The notes under the pieces were generated by a model. The model was not told where the DNA came from, did no database searches, and saw only the letters and a list, made by a program, of their open reading frames with translations. The position numbers and the translations under genes were made by a program. Positions 8,444 to 19,738 of a DNA stretch of 43,747 nt are shown here, in pieces (positions within the stretch are counted from its first letter, which is position 1; every line of letters starts with the position of its first letter). The DNA is from Gnetum montanum (lineage: Eukaryota > Streptophyta > Gnetopsida > Gnetales > Gnetaceae), in the NCBI GenBank assembly GCA_015680685.1, contig MNCI01005779.1:37120-80866 (forward strand). The letters are read 5' to 3'.

Positions 8444-11221
8444 CCACTAAATAAAAAATTGCATTTATTCTAGAAGATTATGAAGCTAGAATGCTTGTTT
8501 TGCATATTCAAAAAGAGTAACTTCCTTAGCTTTAGTAGTTGAAATTGTTAGCATACTTTATTTTTTTCTTGTTTGGTTCTAGAGGAAATTATAGAGTAAT
8601 GAAAATAAAGGAAATAACTTGAAGTGGATTTTTCATCTTATGAATTTTTCAAATTCGCATTGGTAAAGTCATACAGAATATTTTTACCATTATTAGATCT
8701 ATAGAAAAGACCTTCATTAATGGTACCCTTCAGCTAACAAAACACATGTTTTACTACTTTCAAGTGTAATTATTTGGGCTCTTGCATGAATTAAGAGAGA
8801 TATATCATACTATATTGTATGTTTAGCCTTGTAGTAGTAAGATACATCAAACTTCCAATAAGGGATCTATAATAGTTTAGATTAACTAAGGTAGTATCAT
8901 CAACCTTAATCAGTTGTTTGTTTTGGGGAAGAGGATTTTGCATTAGATTACAATTTTTCATATGAAATTTTTCCAATATGGAGTTTGTAAACTTTGGTTA
9001 AAACAAAGATATTCCATATTTCTTTTTAAATGACTTGAAGACCAAAGAAATATTCCAAGGTTAATCATTTTAAATTCCTTTTTATTATGATAGGAAATTC
9101 TTATTTCATTAGTATATTAGATGAGGAATAAATCATGTTATGTACATAAAGGCATACTGACGTTAAATTTTCTCCTTCAATCTTCATGTAGTTAATGGTT
9201 TAAATATTGAGATTTTGGAAGCCAAAATGGATGAAGAACTCATGGACTTACATGTAGTAGGCTTAAGGTGCCTATTTAAGCTCATTCAATGCTTTTCGAA
9301 GTTGGTAGAAATAGTTTGGATTTTCTCAATATGTGGATCCTTTTGGTTGTATAACATAAGCCTCCTCTTGAAGGTAACCATTGAGAAAAGCTAAAGCAAC
9401 ATCTACCTATAGGATGCATAAATAAAGCTTATTAGTAATAGCAAGAAAAAGACTCACCAAGTCAAGCTATGAAACAAGAGCAAAACTATCTTGAAAATCT
9501 TGGCCTTGATAATGATGGTAGCCTTTGGCAACCAAATGATCCTTGAATTTATCAACATTACCATGTTAATACCTATTCATGTAGAAAATCCATTTAATTC
9601 CAATAATGTGCTTCTTTATAGGTTTTGGTACAAGGATCCATGTGTCATTTTTTTTAATTTTAGAAATTTCTTTTTTCATAGTGTCCATCAACATGAATTT
9701 TGAATGCCTATCATAATTGTGTTGGGCTCATGTAGTTCATTAGTTGGTGATGCATAGAGTTGTAGTAGTTTGGAAACATTTGATAGTTTGATTGTCCTTT
9801 TCTAGAGTTATGTAGATAAATCAAATGTGGTGTAAATTATCCTAAGAGAAAGAATGGATGAATCATCCTTGAATGATTGATGCACTCTATGTGTGATCTT
9901 CAATGAAAATTGTCAATCTAACATTTAATATCATTGTAAACTTGTAACTTATAGATTCTATTTTCACTCATGGGAAGAATAGCTACTTCTTAATCTTCCT
10001 TCTTTTTTAAAATGTTACAAATATCATCTATAAATTTCACTTTATAGCCTTTAATACATAAGTAACCAACACTTTAAAAAAATTTCTTTAGATCCTAAAC
10101 ATAATAAATATTAGGAATTATATATTTGCTATTTGTATTTTTCTTGAAGGTAACTAATTCGATGCTAGCAATTACCATACTTATGATAGTATCAATAGTA
10201 ACTCCTCCTTGATAATCCTTCATATTAGTTGAAACTTCATTGTTACCTATCATGTGATGATTATAGACACTATTAATATACTAAGTGTCATTACTTGAAT
10301 GTTGATAAGATATTATGATGAAGCAATTTTCATTCTTTTCTATAATAAAAAACATCTGCTCTAATTTTCTAGCTTCTTCAATATAATTCAATGCCGTCTT
10401 TTCTAGCATTCTGATTCATTTTGGTTATCCTTTTTCCAAAATCCATAGCACTTTCTTTCTTTAGATGTATTTAGGTCACACTCCTTGGCCATGTCCATGT
10501 CCTCTACCATGATTATCTCTTCTATCTTGATTGCATCCACATTGTTCATTTGAGGACTTGAAGTCTTTGTTGTTGTATTTATTATTGTTTCTTCACTTTG
10601 ATTGATTATTTGCTCAAATGTCTTCAAGCTACATGAGCTTGATCATGGTCAATCTTGATAGATTTTAGGCATTTTCAATTGCAAATAGATCAAATTTGTC
10701 TAACTAGAGTACAAAGGATCTTGATCACAATTTTTGATTCCTTCAAATTTTCTCCTCTAGCTTGAAGGCTATTCATAACCTTTTGTGATTGGCTGAATTA
10801 TTGATCAATCATCTTTAACTCCATTGTGAGGGTCTCAAATTCTTTGTTAGGTATTTGTAGCTTGACCATTCTAACCCATTTTAAGCTTTTGTAGGCTACT
10901 TCTAGAGCATCCTAAGTATGTTTTGCATAAACATACTCTACAATCTTTCAAAAGATTGTTCAATCCAAACTCGTTTGTAAGATAAACAATACAATGGCAT
11001 CTCTCCTTTATCTCCTTCAAATTAGTCTTGACCTTGTCACCAAGAACTTTGAATGTTGTAGGATTTGTGATATCATTGAAGCTTGAAGAGACCAAATCCC
11101 ATAAATCTTGAGAGATAAAGAATGTCTTCATCTTGGAATACATGCTAAGAATGGATAAGAGAATCAAGTGATTTGATGTCATCATGATAAGATTTAATGA
11201 GATCGAAGAAATCTTAAACAT
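8444..11221 (-). pseudogene. Decayed Ty1/copia polyprotein (gag to RNase H)
   Basis: A minus-strand copia element in correct order. Gag near 11150-10871 has MKTFFISQDLWDLVSSSF (UBN2/Retrotran_gag-type), followed by FEQIINQSEE near 10620. A decayed protease/integrase interval follows (about 9700-10400), where I see no clear catalytic residues. Reverse transcriptase fragments are DVALAFLNGYLQEEAYV and KALNELK-APKAYY near 9390-9230 and LYVHNMIY near 9140, where YVDD has become YVHN. The RNase H approach (YRSLIGSLMYLTTTR) is near 8850 and AKQAF-LHNLLE near 8480. Many stops and frameshifts break it. It ends abruptly at 8444, where the older gypsy LTR begins, so its 3' end should lie left of the window. 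Confidence 0.8.
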
Positions 11222-11982
11222 ATATTTATAGATCGTCTAGGAAAGGATAATGGATAAGTTTGAGGGATGGGCTGATTAGATGAACTTTTAAAGGATAAAG
11301 TTTAATAATTCCAAATATAAGCGACAACTTCAAGAAGAATCAAAAACGGATTGCACCATAAACAACATATAAATGCCTTTTTGTGGTGTATAGGATAAGC
11401 ACATCAGACACAAAGGCAAGATTTAAGCTATTATTTAGAAATCGATGGTGTAGGTGATAGAGATATGTCAACGACTGTTTAAAGAGTCCGTAATGCATGG
11501 AAAACAAGAAACTTGCTGAGATTTGCTTCATCGGCAGGTCAAAGGTGCGATAAGTAATTCCCAGTGCATATTACCCATAAGTGTTCTAAAATGCAGTAGG
11601 ACCAACCCGCTAACATGAATACGATAAATAACATTGACGACCTTTTATCAACACTTAACTGCCCCACTTCACAATTCTCAATGGTTACAAAAAAATTTAT
11701 TCAATGAAATAATAAAATAAACCCAAGAAAGGGATTCCGTTGACATTCATATAAAAAACTAAAAAACCTAAATGTATCTGCCACAAGAATAAACCGAAGA
11801 AAAATTAGTTTGCCAAGGCTACTGTGAATGATGCCCACGATTGCAGATCTGAATCGGATAACTGGAACGAAAATTAAGAATGAATATTACATGTTTTTCC
11901 TGGGCATTAGGATTTTGGATTACCATGGAATTAGTTAGAGACTCAGGATAAGAATAAAATTTCAGTTTCAGTTTGAATTATC
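11222..11982. other. Upstream region of the RING gene
   Basis: No coding sequence supported. A TATAAAAA string at 11750-11757 lies about 230 bp before the RING-gene start and is the best TATA candidate; this is weak. The copia 5' LTR should lie somewhere here, but I could not place its ends. Confidence 0.3.
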
Positions 11983-12540
11983 ATGATCGTAGAATTTTCC
12001 CAGCCGATGAGCTCTTTTTCGACATACAGAGCAATCTCAGTTTGGGTATTCATCCTAATCTTAAAAGCGGTGATCATAAAGATCAATCAATACACAGTGG
12101 ATGGGATGGACCTGGTATTGGCGATGTCCGGAGCAATAGTTCTGACATTATGCTACCTTGCCGTCTGCATCGCTCTCAAAAAATGTCTCCCTTACATGGC
12201 CCGTGCAGAAGGCATCTCGGCAGCTACTTGGACTGATCAAACTGCTGCAGCGGTGCCGACGGTGACGACGGTGGAGCTACCGGCGTTTTTATGGGAGAAG
12301 CAAAGCACTGATTGCGCCATATGCCTGGCTGAATTGAACAAGGGAGAAATGGCCAGATCTCTGCCAAATTGTTTCCATGTTTTCCATATTAAATGCATCG
12401 ACCGCTGGATCCGTTCGGGTTCTACTACTTGCCCTGTGTGCCGTTCTGCAATTATGCCGCTTGCTCCTGCTGCTGCTGCTGCAGGAATTTTGCCTCAATC
12501 GTCCACCCACCATGATATTATCTTTGCTTTGCCACCATGA
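11983..12540 (+). CDS. ATL-type RING-H2 finger E3 ubiquitin ligase
   Basis: Probable membrane-bound E3 ubiquitin ligase; ATL proteins move ubiquitin from an E2 to substrates, often in stress responses. The 185-residue intronless ORF has a hydrophobic stretch near residues 19-35, a transmembrane helix near 43-66, and a complete RING-H2 finger: C111, C114, C130, H132, H135, C138, C150, C153. It also has W142 and P151 at the positions that usually contact the E2. An Ala run follows at 163-167. I do not see the classic GLD motif between helix and RING, so the ATL subgroup is uncertain. The start is the first in-frame ATG; M9 or M42 are alternatives. The stop at 12538-12540 lies inside the second unit of a 25-bp tandem duplication and shortens the tail. 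Its composition is richer in GC than the flanks. No partner gene is visible. Confidence 0.85.
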   Translation: MIVEFSQPMSSFSTYRAISVWVFILILKAVIIKINQYTVDGMDLVLAMSGAIVLTLCYLAVCIALKKCLPYMARAEGISAATWTDQTAAAVPTVTTVELPAFLWEKQSTDCAICLAELNKGEMARSLPNCFHVFHIKCIDRWIRSGSTTCPVCRSAIMPLAPAAAAAGILPQSSTHHDIIFALPP

Positions 12541-12556
12541 TATTATCTTTGCTTTG
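12507..12556 (+). repeat. 25-bp tandem duplication at the end of the RING gene
   Basis: Two identical 25-bp units starting ccaccatgatattatc, followed by a partial ccac. As 25 is not a multiple of 3, the second unit shifts the frame and supplies the TGA stop. Read in the frame that follows a single unit, the ORF continues to a stop at 12629-12631. Confidence 0.9.
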
Positions 12557-13736
12557 CCACAGCCAGAACTTACATCTGCCTCTGTTTGTCACCATCCTGG
12601 AGTAGCGCCTCTGGAAATCCCAACAAGGTGAAACGTCTCGTCATCAGAAGGTTTGTTATTGCAACAAACCCGGACATATGACCATTGTTATTCATGTTCA
12701 TGTTAGCTGGGTTATTCGCTTTTGGGCAGTTACGTAGACAACCAGCATAATGGGTCTTGCCTCTGGTTGGATCTTGCATGGGTCTTAACAACCCTATGAA
12801 AGAATGATTTTACATTGCAAATGATTACAAAAACTTTTTATGGGCTATGACAGCGTATACCTATGCTTCATCCTAGTAGCGATTTCCTCAGATTTTCGGG
12901 AATGGAACGGCTTGGATTCTCGTCTGTGATTCCGTTGCAATGCATTTTATACTTTTAACCTGCATCTACTTGTGTCTCATATTTTTAATTTCAGATAATA
13001 TATATATATATAATCATTAAGAGGAACCATAGTGGTCATCTTCCCAAACAAGTCTTGGAAGGGTTAGTACATGAGGGAAATCTTAACCAATTTGTTGGTG
13101 TGTCAATATGTAGAGTCTATCTTTATTTCTCATGAAAATGCACTATTTGGCCAGTAAATCCCATGCACCTTATGACATAAAAAAGCTTGAATTTGAGTTT
13201 CAGTGATATAAAGCTATTTATCAATGAATTATAATTTTAGAACTTAATTTTAATACTCTATGAACAATGATATTAGGAATCTATAATTATAATTTTATTT
13301 ACTGTGATTCCATTGTGCTTCCTAAAACTTTTTTGTAATTACTCTTACAATTTAGAATCTCTTGGAATCATAAATCTTATGATTCTATGGGATTCAAAAT
13401 ATTGTGAAGCATAAGCATGTACAAATTTTCAATTTCCCTTAGAGTAATATAGATTTTAAAAAACCATAAATAAATTTCTTTTTACATGTAACAAGTGAAG
13501 TAATAAAGAAATACTAATGCCCATATATACATGTAAATTTCTCTAAAAATATGGTAAGGATCTTGTAGTTTGAAGATGCAATGCAACAAGCTTTGCTAGA
13601 GATTCTACTAGAGACACAAAGGAGGGAATTTGCATTGTAGTGTAAAGTTATATTTAAAAATAATAGTGTGATGGTGTGGCTAGTTTACTCTTTGAGTCCA
13701 CTAACCTTTTAAAAAATATCATTTTACTATTTGCTA
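12541..13736. other. Region downstream of the RING gene
   Basis: The first 90 bases hold the displaced former C-terminal codons of the RING gene. Beyond that it is AT-rich, with a short (TA)n run near 12995-13012. I see no gene, and no poly(A) signal I would trust. Confidence 0.4.
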
Positions 13737-14347
13737 TGAAATTGAAACTAAGGTTTTTATTAGGTCCAATGATCCAAACAAGAAAATATGGTATAGACTT
13801 TCTACTGTTATATTGTAATTTAGGGCAACCAAGAAAAAAGTGCTACTCATTCTCAACCCACATAACCTATATCTATATTCTTCTTTAGGAATTTGTTTCC
13901 ATCTTGCACTTTCAATTCTTAAATGATGTGAACTCAAATAAAGCATGCTAATGGTGATATCACCATCATTGTCATCCTAGCCTTGTCTCAACAAAATGGA
14001 GTTAGATACATGAGTTCTTCTTGTCATTTGGCTCTATGATGAGCTAAATCTTTGTTTATTTACAATTTCTTCAAATCATCATCTTTAATCAATTTCCCCC
14101 ATATCATATTTTGTCTTCTTTTTGGTTGGCTTTTATAGAACATTAATGTAACAACCTTCATTTATAGGCTTATTGTCAAATCTTCTTTTAGCTTACTCTA
14201 TTTTGTTGGGATAAAGCTAGAATGCTAATTATGATGACGATGATGATTCTTAGCTCTTCTTTGTACATGTCTAAACCATTTAAGTTGCTATTATTGTAGG
14301 TTATCTAAAATAGAAGCTACTCCTCCTCTAATGTCTATATTATGTAG
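13737..14347 (-). pseudogene. Old LINE, 3' part of reverse-transcriptase ORF
   Basis: Continues the frame at 19739-19890 across the younger LINE. From 14347 the minus strand reads DKLHN..DIRGG, then QLKWFRHVQRRAK (near 14270), matching the RLRWFGHVxRR signature at the C-terminus of a widespread group of plant LINE-type reverse transcriptase proteins. KRRQNMIWGKLIKDD and HRAK-QEELMYL follow near 14130-14020. A further piece with SSHHLRIESARWKQIP and RLCGL (about 13940-13870) looks like the Cys-containing tail of non-LTR elements and may belong to the same copy. Several stops are present. It is much more decayed than the LINE inside it. Confidence 0.75.
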
Positions 14348-14361
14348 TTTATCTCTTATGG
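14348..14361. repeat. Target site duplication of the young LINE (left copy)
   Basis: TTTATCTCTTATGG, identical to 19725-19738. The last two G bases merge with the G run, so the length is 12-14 bp. Removing one copy and the insert joins the old LINE frame without a shift, which proves the junction. Confidence 0.9.
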
Positions 14362-14379
14362 GGGGGGGGGGGGGGGGGG
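14362..14379. repeat. G18 run: poly(C) 3' tail of the LINE or sequencing artefact
   Basis: G14360-G14379 on the plus strand, of which 14362-14379 lie beyond the target duplication. On the element strand it follows GGGGTCCGACACCCC, a small hairpin, where a plant L1 would normally carry poly(A). Confidence 0.6.
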
Positions 14380-14549
14380 TGTCGGACCCCAAAAATTAAA
14401 TTTAATTAATAGAGAAAAAAGAAAATAGTACAAAGGGGATAAAAGAGAGGGTCAAAAAAGATGAAGACGTCTCAAAGAAGGAGACACTATCAGCTCACCT
14501 CAAAAGAGGAGAAACTACAAGAAATTAGGAAAAACGGGAGACAAAAAGT

Positions 14550-17500
14550 TCAAGAGCTCAACTGTAGCATTAGTTGTTGAACAATGTCTCCTTGAATAGA
14601 CAAGGAGAGAATACTAGTAGGAGAATCACGTTGAAAAACCACATTACAACGAAATTTCCAGATAGCATGGAGAATAAGGGGACGAAGGCGACACCAGATA
14701 TAAATCAAAGAGCCTTGAAGATGCGGAGTGTCACCAAAAAGAACCTCATCCAAGCTTGGTCGAAAACCCTGTAAAAACCTGCCACACCAAATCCAAGAGC
14801 TATGAGCAAGGGGACAAGAAAAAAAACAGTGAGTAAATGCATCTTCCCTGTGACAAATAGGACATCGCGGGTCAGGAACCCCCAGATGAGAGCGCCGAAC
14901 ACCCACAGGAAGACCTTGGTGAATCAGATACCACAGAAAATGTTGAATCTTTGAAGAAGTAGGAGTAGTCCAAATAGTCTGAATACGTTGCTTCCAAACC
15001 TGCACATTAAGATTAACTTGCCAAAGATGGTTGAATCTAGGCCAAATATTAGTAGTGGAATTAATAAGAGAGTAAACAATCTTAGAATGATACGGAAAAA
15101 CTTGATGACCAGAAATCCAAGAAAGATCTAAAAAACCACCAACGAAGTCTTAAATAACAACACTTTTGTTCAAGCTATCCAAAATCGTACAAAAGGTAGA
15201 CTTTTGGGCAGCATTAATACCGTAAATAAGGTGACATTCAGTCCAAGTAATCCAACGATTTTGAATGCGAAGAGAGGAGAGGGAGGAGATGCCAAGCTTA
15301 TCCCAAGTGCTGCATAGACGAGGACGCTTAATGGCCCAAGGTTCATTGTGAATGGGAATCCACCAAGGAGAAAGCTTATCAACTGTAGAGGAAGAAATAG
15401 TGATAGTGTTAAAGTTCCAAAACTGATTAATATAACACCATGCCTTCCAAATGTGTTTGATGAAAACAGAACCAGAAATGGTAATACCAGTGGGAAAAAG
15501 AATCCAGTTAAGGAAATGAGTATTATTCCAATAATTACTACCTTTGGGCTTCCCAAGCTGTATGCGTTTAAGGAAAAGAAGCTTCCAAGGTTTAGAGCCA
15601 GATAAGCATTTGGCCATCCATTTGGCACATAACACAATGTCCTATTTGTAGCAATTAATGAGGGCCAAACTGCCATCCTCTTTATGAGAAGTACAGATGT
15701 TCCAAGCAACCCAACAAAATCCTTTCTTAGTATGGTTGTTGTTCCAAGGAAAGTGTTTGACTAGTTGATCAATGCGGCAATAAGCAGAGATGCTAGGAGC
15801 CCAACAAGAAGAGTAATACACATGGGTAGCTTGGAGAATATGCTTGTAGACAATAAAGTTACCAGCCATAGATAGCTTCTTTTCCTTCCACTTAATAACC
15901 TTTTGTTCAAGTTTCTTCACAGTTACATCCCATAATGTTTTGGATGATCCCCCAAAAGAAAAGGGAATGCTAAGAAGCTTAAAAACTTGATCCTTTCCTA
16001 AAAATTGCCAAGACTTAGACAACGCCCAGGCTTGAACCTCTTTGTTGCAAAAGATAGAAGATTTGAACCAATTAATCTGAGAGCCAGAGAGTCTACAATA
16101 TTGATCAATGCAATAAAAAAGACGATCAACAATAAGAGCATCATTTTTTATCATAAAGAATGAGTCATCAGCAAAATGCATATTCAATAAGGAAGGAACA
16201 TTATGATCAATGAAAATACCTTAAAGCAAATTGTGTTCCTTATCCTTAAAAATAGCATGACACAAAAAGTCCGCAGCAAGAATGAAGAGGTGAGGAGCAA
16301 GAGGACAACCTTGCCTAACAGAGCACTCAAGCTTTAAGAAATTAGTTAAGCCAGTGTTAGTAGCCACAAGGTCATTGGCATCAGCAAAAAGAGTCTCCAC
16401 CATTTTAATAAAATTAATGTGAAAACCATATTTATGAAGGCAAGCAATAACAAATTTCCACTCAATTTTGTCATACGCTTTAGCATAATCAACCTTAAGA
16501 AAAGAAATGTTTTGATTGGAGTCCTCAACCCATTGCATACATTCCCAAGCCGCAACAACATTATCAAGAATATACCTACCCTTAACAAAGCCTGTTTGCA
16601 TTGGGGTAATGATCTAAGGGATAATTAGCTTCAGTCTATTAGCAAGGCATTTAGCCAAAATCTTGTAAATAGAGTTAAGGAGAGTGATAGGATGCCAGTT
16701 ACCAATCAATGAAGGATCACTTGTTTTAGGAATAAGACGGATGACACCTCTATTTAACTCAGGACCGAGAGACTATTGATTTATGGCTTCTGCAAAAACA
16801 TAAGAGAGGTCTAAACCCACAATATCCCAATGATTCTTTAAAAACTCAATGGGGATGCCATCAAAACCAGGGGCTTTATCATTGGCCAGGCTAAACACGG
16901 CAGCCTTGATTTCAGAAAGAGAGATATCTTGAGCGAGAAGATGATTGTGACTACTATGGACAATACTAGGTAGGTGATCTGAGTTAGTAGAAAACTCATC
17001 CTGATCAAACCCATTGGAGACAAAGAGGCATTGAAAATGTTATTCAAGAAAACCATTTATAACATGAGGATCGGAGGTAAGTTGTCCGTTCACTTCCAAA
17101 CATTCTATAGTAGGGAAAGTACCTCTACCCTTTAAAAATTTGAAGAACTCTTTATAGGGTTCTCCCTCAATTTTTAACCAGTTGAGATGACTCTTTATGA
17201 GAGCACTTCTAGTAGAGTACATATCCCATTTTTGTTTAACTGAGCGAACATAAGTTAGCCATTGTTGAAGAGCAACATTAAAAGGGTCATGTTGAAGTAT
17301 AGAGTTAAGTTGTTGCAATTCAGAACTAACATTCGCCTCAATAGACCTACATTTCTTAGCATATTGCTTGCCCAACCAGCGAGCAAAGTTGCAAATACGA
17401 GAAGTGGCACGCAACCACTAGTCAATCCAACCTAAATTGCCTGATGGCCTTCTCTCTAGATTCCAAAGAGATGTCAAAAGACCTTTACCAGAAGGAGTAA

Positions 17501-18281
17501 GAAATAAAGAGGCATTCATGCGAAAAAGTTGGCGATGTTGAGCTAAAGATTTAGAATCAAAGATCAAAGTGAGAGAAATTGGAAAGTGGTCTGAGAGGGT
17601 AGCATCAAGGTGGACCTTAACATGACCATCACAAAACCATGAGGAATAACTAGAGAAATAAAATTGATCAAGTCACTCACAAATGCGATCAGCACCTATC
17701 CTAAGGTTGGACCAAGTAAACCAACCTTCATGATTCATGTTAGAGCTGGCAGCATCAGAGAGACAATAGTGCTCCTTAACATCACTCCAACTAGAAAGCT
17801 CGCAGCTGGTAAGTTGAGAAGAGGCTCCACCAACTTTATCATAGGGATGTTCAATCATATTAAAATCACCTCCAAAGAGCCAATGAATGTTAGGCAGACT
17901 GTGAAGGAGAGACTACCAAACAATGGCCCTAGTGGTAGGAGTAGTGGGAGCATAAATATTACAAATGTCAAAAGGAACAGAAGCACCTTGAAGAGTAGCC
18001 CAAACAATAGAGGTGTGACTACCATGAGAGAGAATTTTGTTAGACCAGGATTTATTGATAATAAGGGCTGCACCACCTTGACCAGTAATATGATTTGTGG
18101 AAAAGACAATAGAGTTAGGTAGGATGCTATTGCCTACAATAATTGCATCCAGAGTAGAAATTTTAACCTCTTGCAGGAGAAGGAAGTCAGGAAGCAAAGG
18201 TCAAGAGCGAATAAAAGCATCGACCACCCGTGTTCGGAGGTGATTGGAGAGCCCCCAAACATTCCAAGAATAGACTAACAT
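14550..18281 (-). pseudogene. LINE ORF2: endonuclease, reverse transcriptase, zf-RVT
   Basis: Encodes the enzyme that nicks target DNA and copies LINE RNA by target-primed reverse transcription. The frame begins MLVYSWNVWGLSNHLRT at 18281 and spans 1244 codons. The AP-type endonuclease has LLQEVK (near 18170), NIYAPT (near 17935), FGGDFNM (near 17870) and SDHFPISL (near 17590). The reverse transcriptase has DKAPGFDGIP (near 16870), NWHPITLLNSIYKILAK (near 16690), TGFVKGRYILDN (near 16590), DYAKAYD (near 16490), VRQGCPLAP (near 16320) and FADD (16164-16175). The C-terminal zf-RVT has CPICHREDAFTHCFFSCP (near 14850). About ten point stops interrupt it (for example TAG at 15636-15638, TGA near 18204) but no frameshift. 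Catalytic motifs that I can see are kept. ORF2 cannot be made full length as it stands. Confidence 0.88.
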
Positions 18282-19324
18282 CCAAAGAAGGGGGAGGAGG
18301 CCCCTACCCTAGTTGCAGAGTTAACAATGTCTAAAGAAATCATTTCCTGGTTGTGATCAATGGCAGTAAAGGGATTGTGGGTGAGTAAGAGAGTTTGAGT
18401 GGATTGGTTGGACTGAAGTGTAACGTTGTTGGTAAAAGGCATACCCCGACATTTCCTACTAAGGGGAACTATTTGAAATCTATCATCATCAATAGGAGGG
18501 TTGTTAGAAGCCGTAAAAATGTATGGGTGTTTTCCGTTAGCTAATGAAGAAGCATGAGGAGGTGGCTTTTTGGTAACCTTACTTTGAGATCTAGGTGTGG
18601 GAGGAGCCTTGTTGCTAGTAGAGGAAACCTTAGGATCAGTAGGGGAGGATTTTTGTGATCGTGCTTGCATTGCCTTCTTTCGTAACATAAAGGGGCATGA
18701 GACAAACATATGACCCTCTTGGTGGCAGTAGTGACAAGAGTTGGGAAGGTTGTAATAGACCACCTTTTGCATATAGTTAATACCACCTACACGCAAAATA
18801 AGTTCTCATTTAAGAGAGCCTAAGTCCACTTCAATCATATATCGAGTCCTACGAAGGCCACTAGGTGTACCTAAGGATTTAGTGTGTTTGATTAATCCAA
18901 GGTGAGACACAATATCCCTTTCAACTCTTTCAAAAATCAAGGGGAGATTCAATAACTCTACAAAACAAGGGATTTTCTAAAGTTCAGGAGAAGTTGGGTT
19001 GAGAGAAGGATTCCACTTGCAAATAATCAATAAAGCATGATGATGGTGAAAGACACTAATGCTAAGAGCTTCAGAGACCATCTTTGAGTTAATAAACTCA
19101 ACAAGTATAAAAGAATTAGATAAATATCGAACATGTGAAGCTATCAAACCATGATCTTTCCAAAGAGAGTTGACATGATGCAAAAAGCCAGAAGAGTGGG
19201 GCAGGTAGCCTAAAATTTTCACAAAGACATACCTGCTAGAAATGTTGTGGGTGATAGATTCAAAAATATCATCAAGAAGCTCGTAGAATGGCTCGGAAGA
19301 AGTGGAGCCACCATCTAGCGACAT
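18275..19324 (-). pseudogene. LINE ORF1: DUF4283-like protein with CCHC zinc knuckle
   Basis: RNA-binding partner of ORF2 in plant L1 elements. From the ATG at 19324 (MSLDGGSTSSEPFYELL) one frame runs 350 codons to the TAG at 18277-18275. The first 200 residues match the DUF4283-type plan (YVFVKILGYLP, then SFILVEFINSKMVSEAL). A perfect CCHC knuckle CHYCHQEGHMFVSC follows near 18730, then a basic Ser/Pro-rich tail. Two in-frame stops, TAG near 18975 and TGA near 18807, both fit C-to-T changes. The ORF1 stop overlaps the ORF2 start in ATGTTAG. The frame is open upstream to about 19401, but without an ATG. Confidence 0.82.
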
Positions 19325-19724
19325 GGCAACCGAAGGAGCTGATCTAAAATAGGTCAGAGAGCCTTCTCTTCCATGATCACAAAATAGAATAGGCAGCAAG
19401 GTCTACCTAAGATCTGCAAAGGTGCCTTGATCTAATCTGATCTCATAGGCAGCAAGATCTGCCCGAGATCTGCTAGGGTGCCCTGATCCGATCCGATCCA
19501 ATCTCCGTTCCTCACTCTACCTTTGTTTGCAGATCCTTAGCTCTATTTTGCGCAGCGGTAAGATTGGTGGCACAACAAAAGAAAGATCAGTAGGTCAACG
19601 CAACGCAGCCAGATTGGCCATGCAGCAACATAGTGATAGTGAAAAATTGGCCGTGTAGTAGTGTAGTGGTAGCAAGATCTGCAGTGTAGTGTTGTTATAT
19701 GGTTTTTGGATATCACGACACTAT
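19325..19724 (-). other. 5' UTR of the young LINE, with a 56-bp tandem repeat
   Basis: Moderately GC-richer than its flanks. It contains two diverged 56-bp units beginning ATAGGCAGCAAG (19389 and 19445 on the plus strand), rich in GATCTGC and GATCCGATC strings. This is the expected place for the internal promoter of a LINE; no specific site is recognisable. Confidence 0.6.
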
Positions 19725-19738
19725 TTTATCTCTTATGG
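19725..19738. repeat. Target site duplication of the young LINE (right copy)
   Basis: TTTATCTCTTATGG, identical to 14348-14361. Confidence 0.9.

Larger units (their letters stand above)
14362..19724 (-). mobile_element. Young full-length L1-type LINE (5363 bp)
   Basis: Complete non-LTR retrotransposon on the minus strand: 5' UTR (19724-19325), ORF1 (19324-18275), ORF2 (18281-14550), 3' UTR (14549-14380), then an 18-base C tract on the element strand, bounded by a 14-bp target duplication. Each ORF keeps one frame throughout with only point stop codons. It is therefore much younger than the LINE it entered. Confidence 0.9.

Noticed and set aside
12289-12513. Minus-strand ORF opposite the RING gene
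   Set aside because: It is a shadow of the RING-H2 coding sequence.
15170-15709. 179-codon minus ORF in the young LINE
   Set aside because: It is an alternate frame of ORF2; the true frame reads through 15150-15635.
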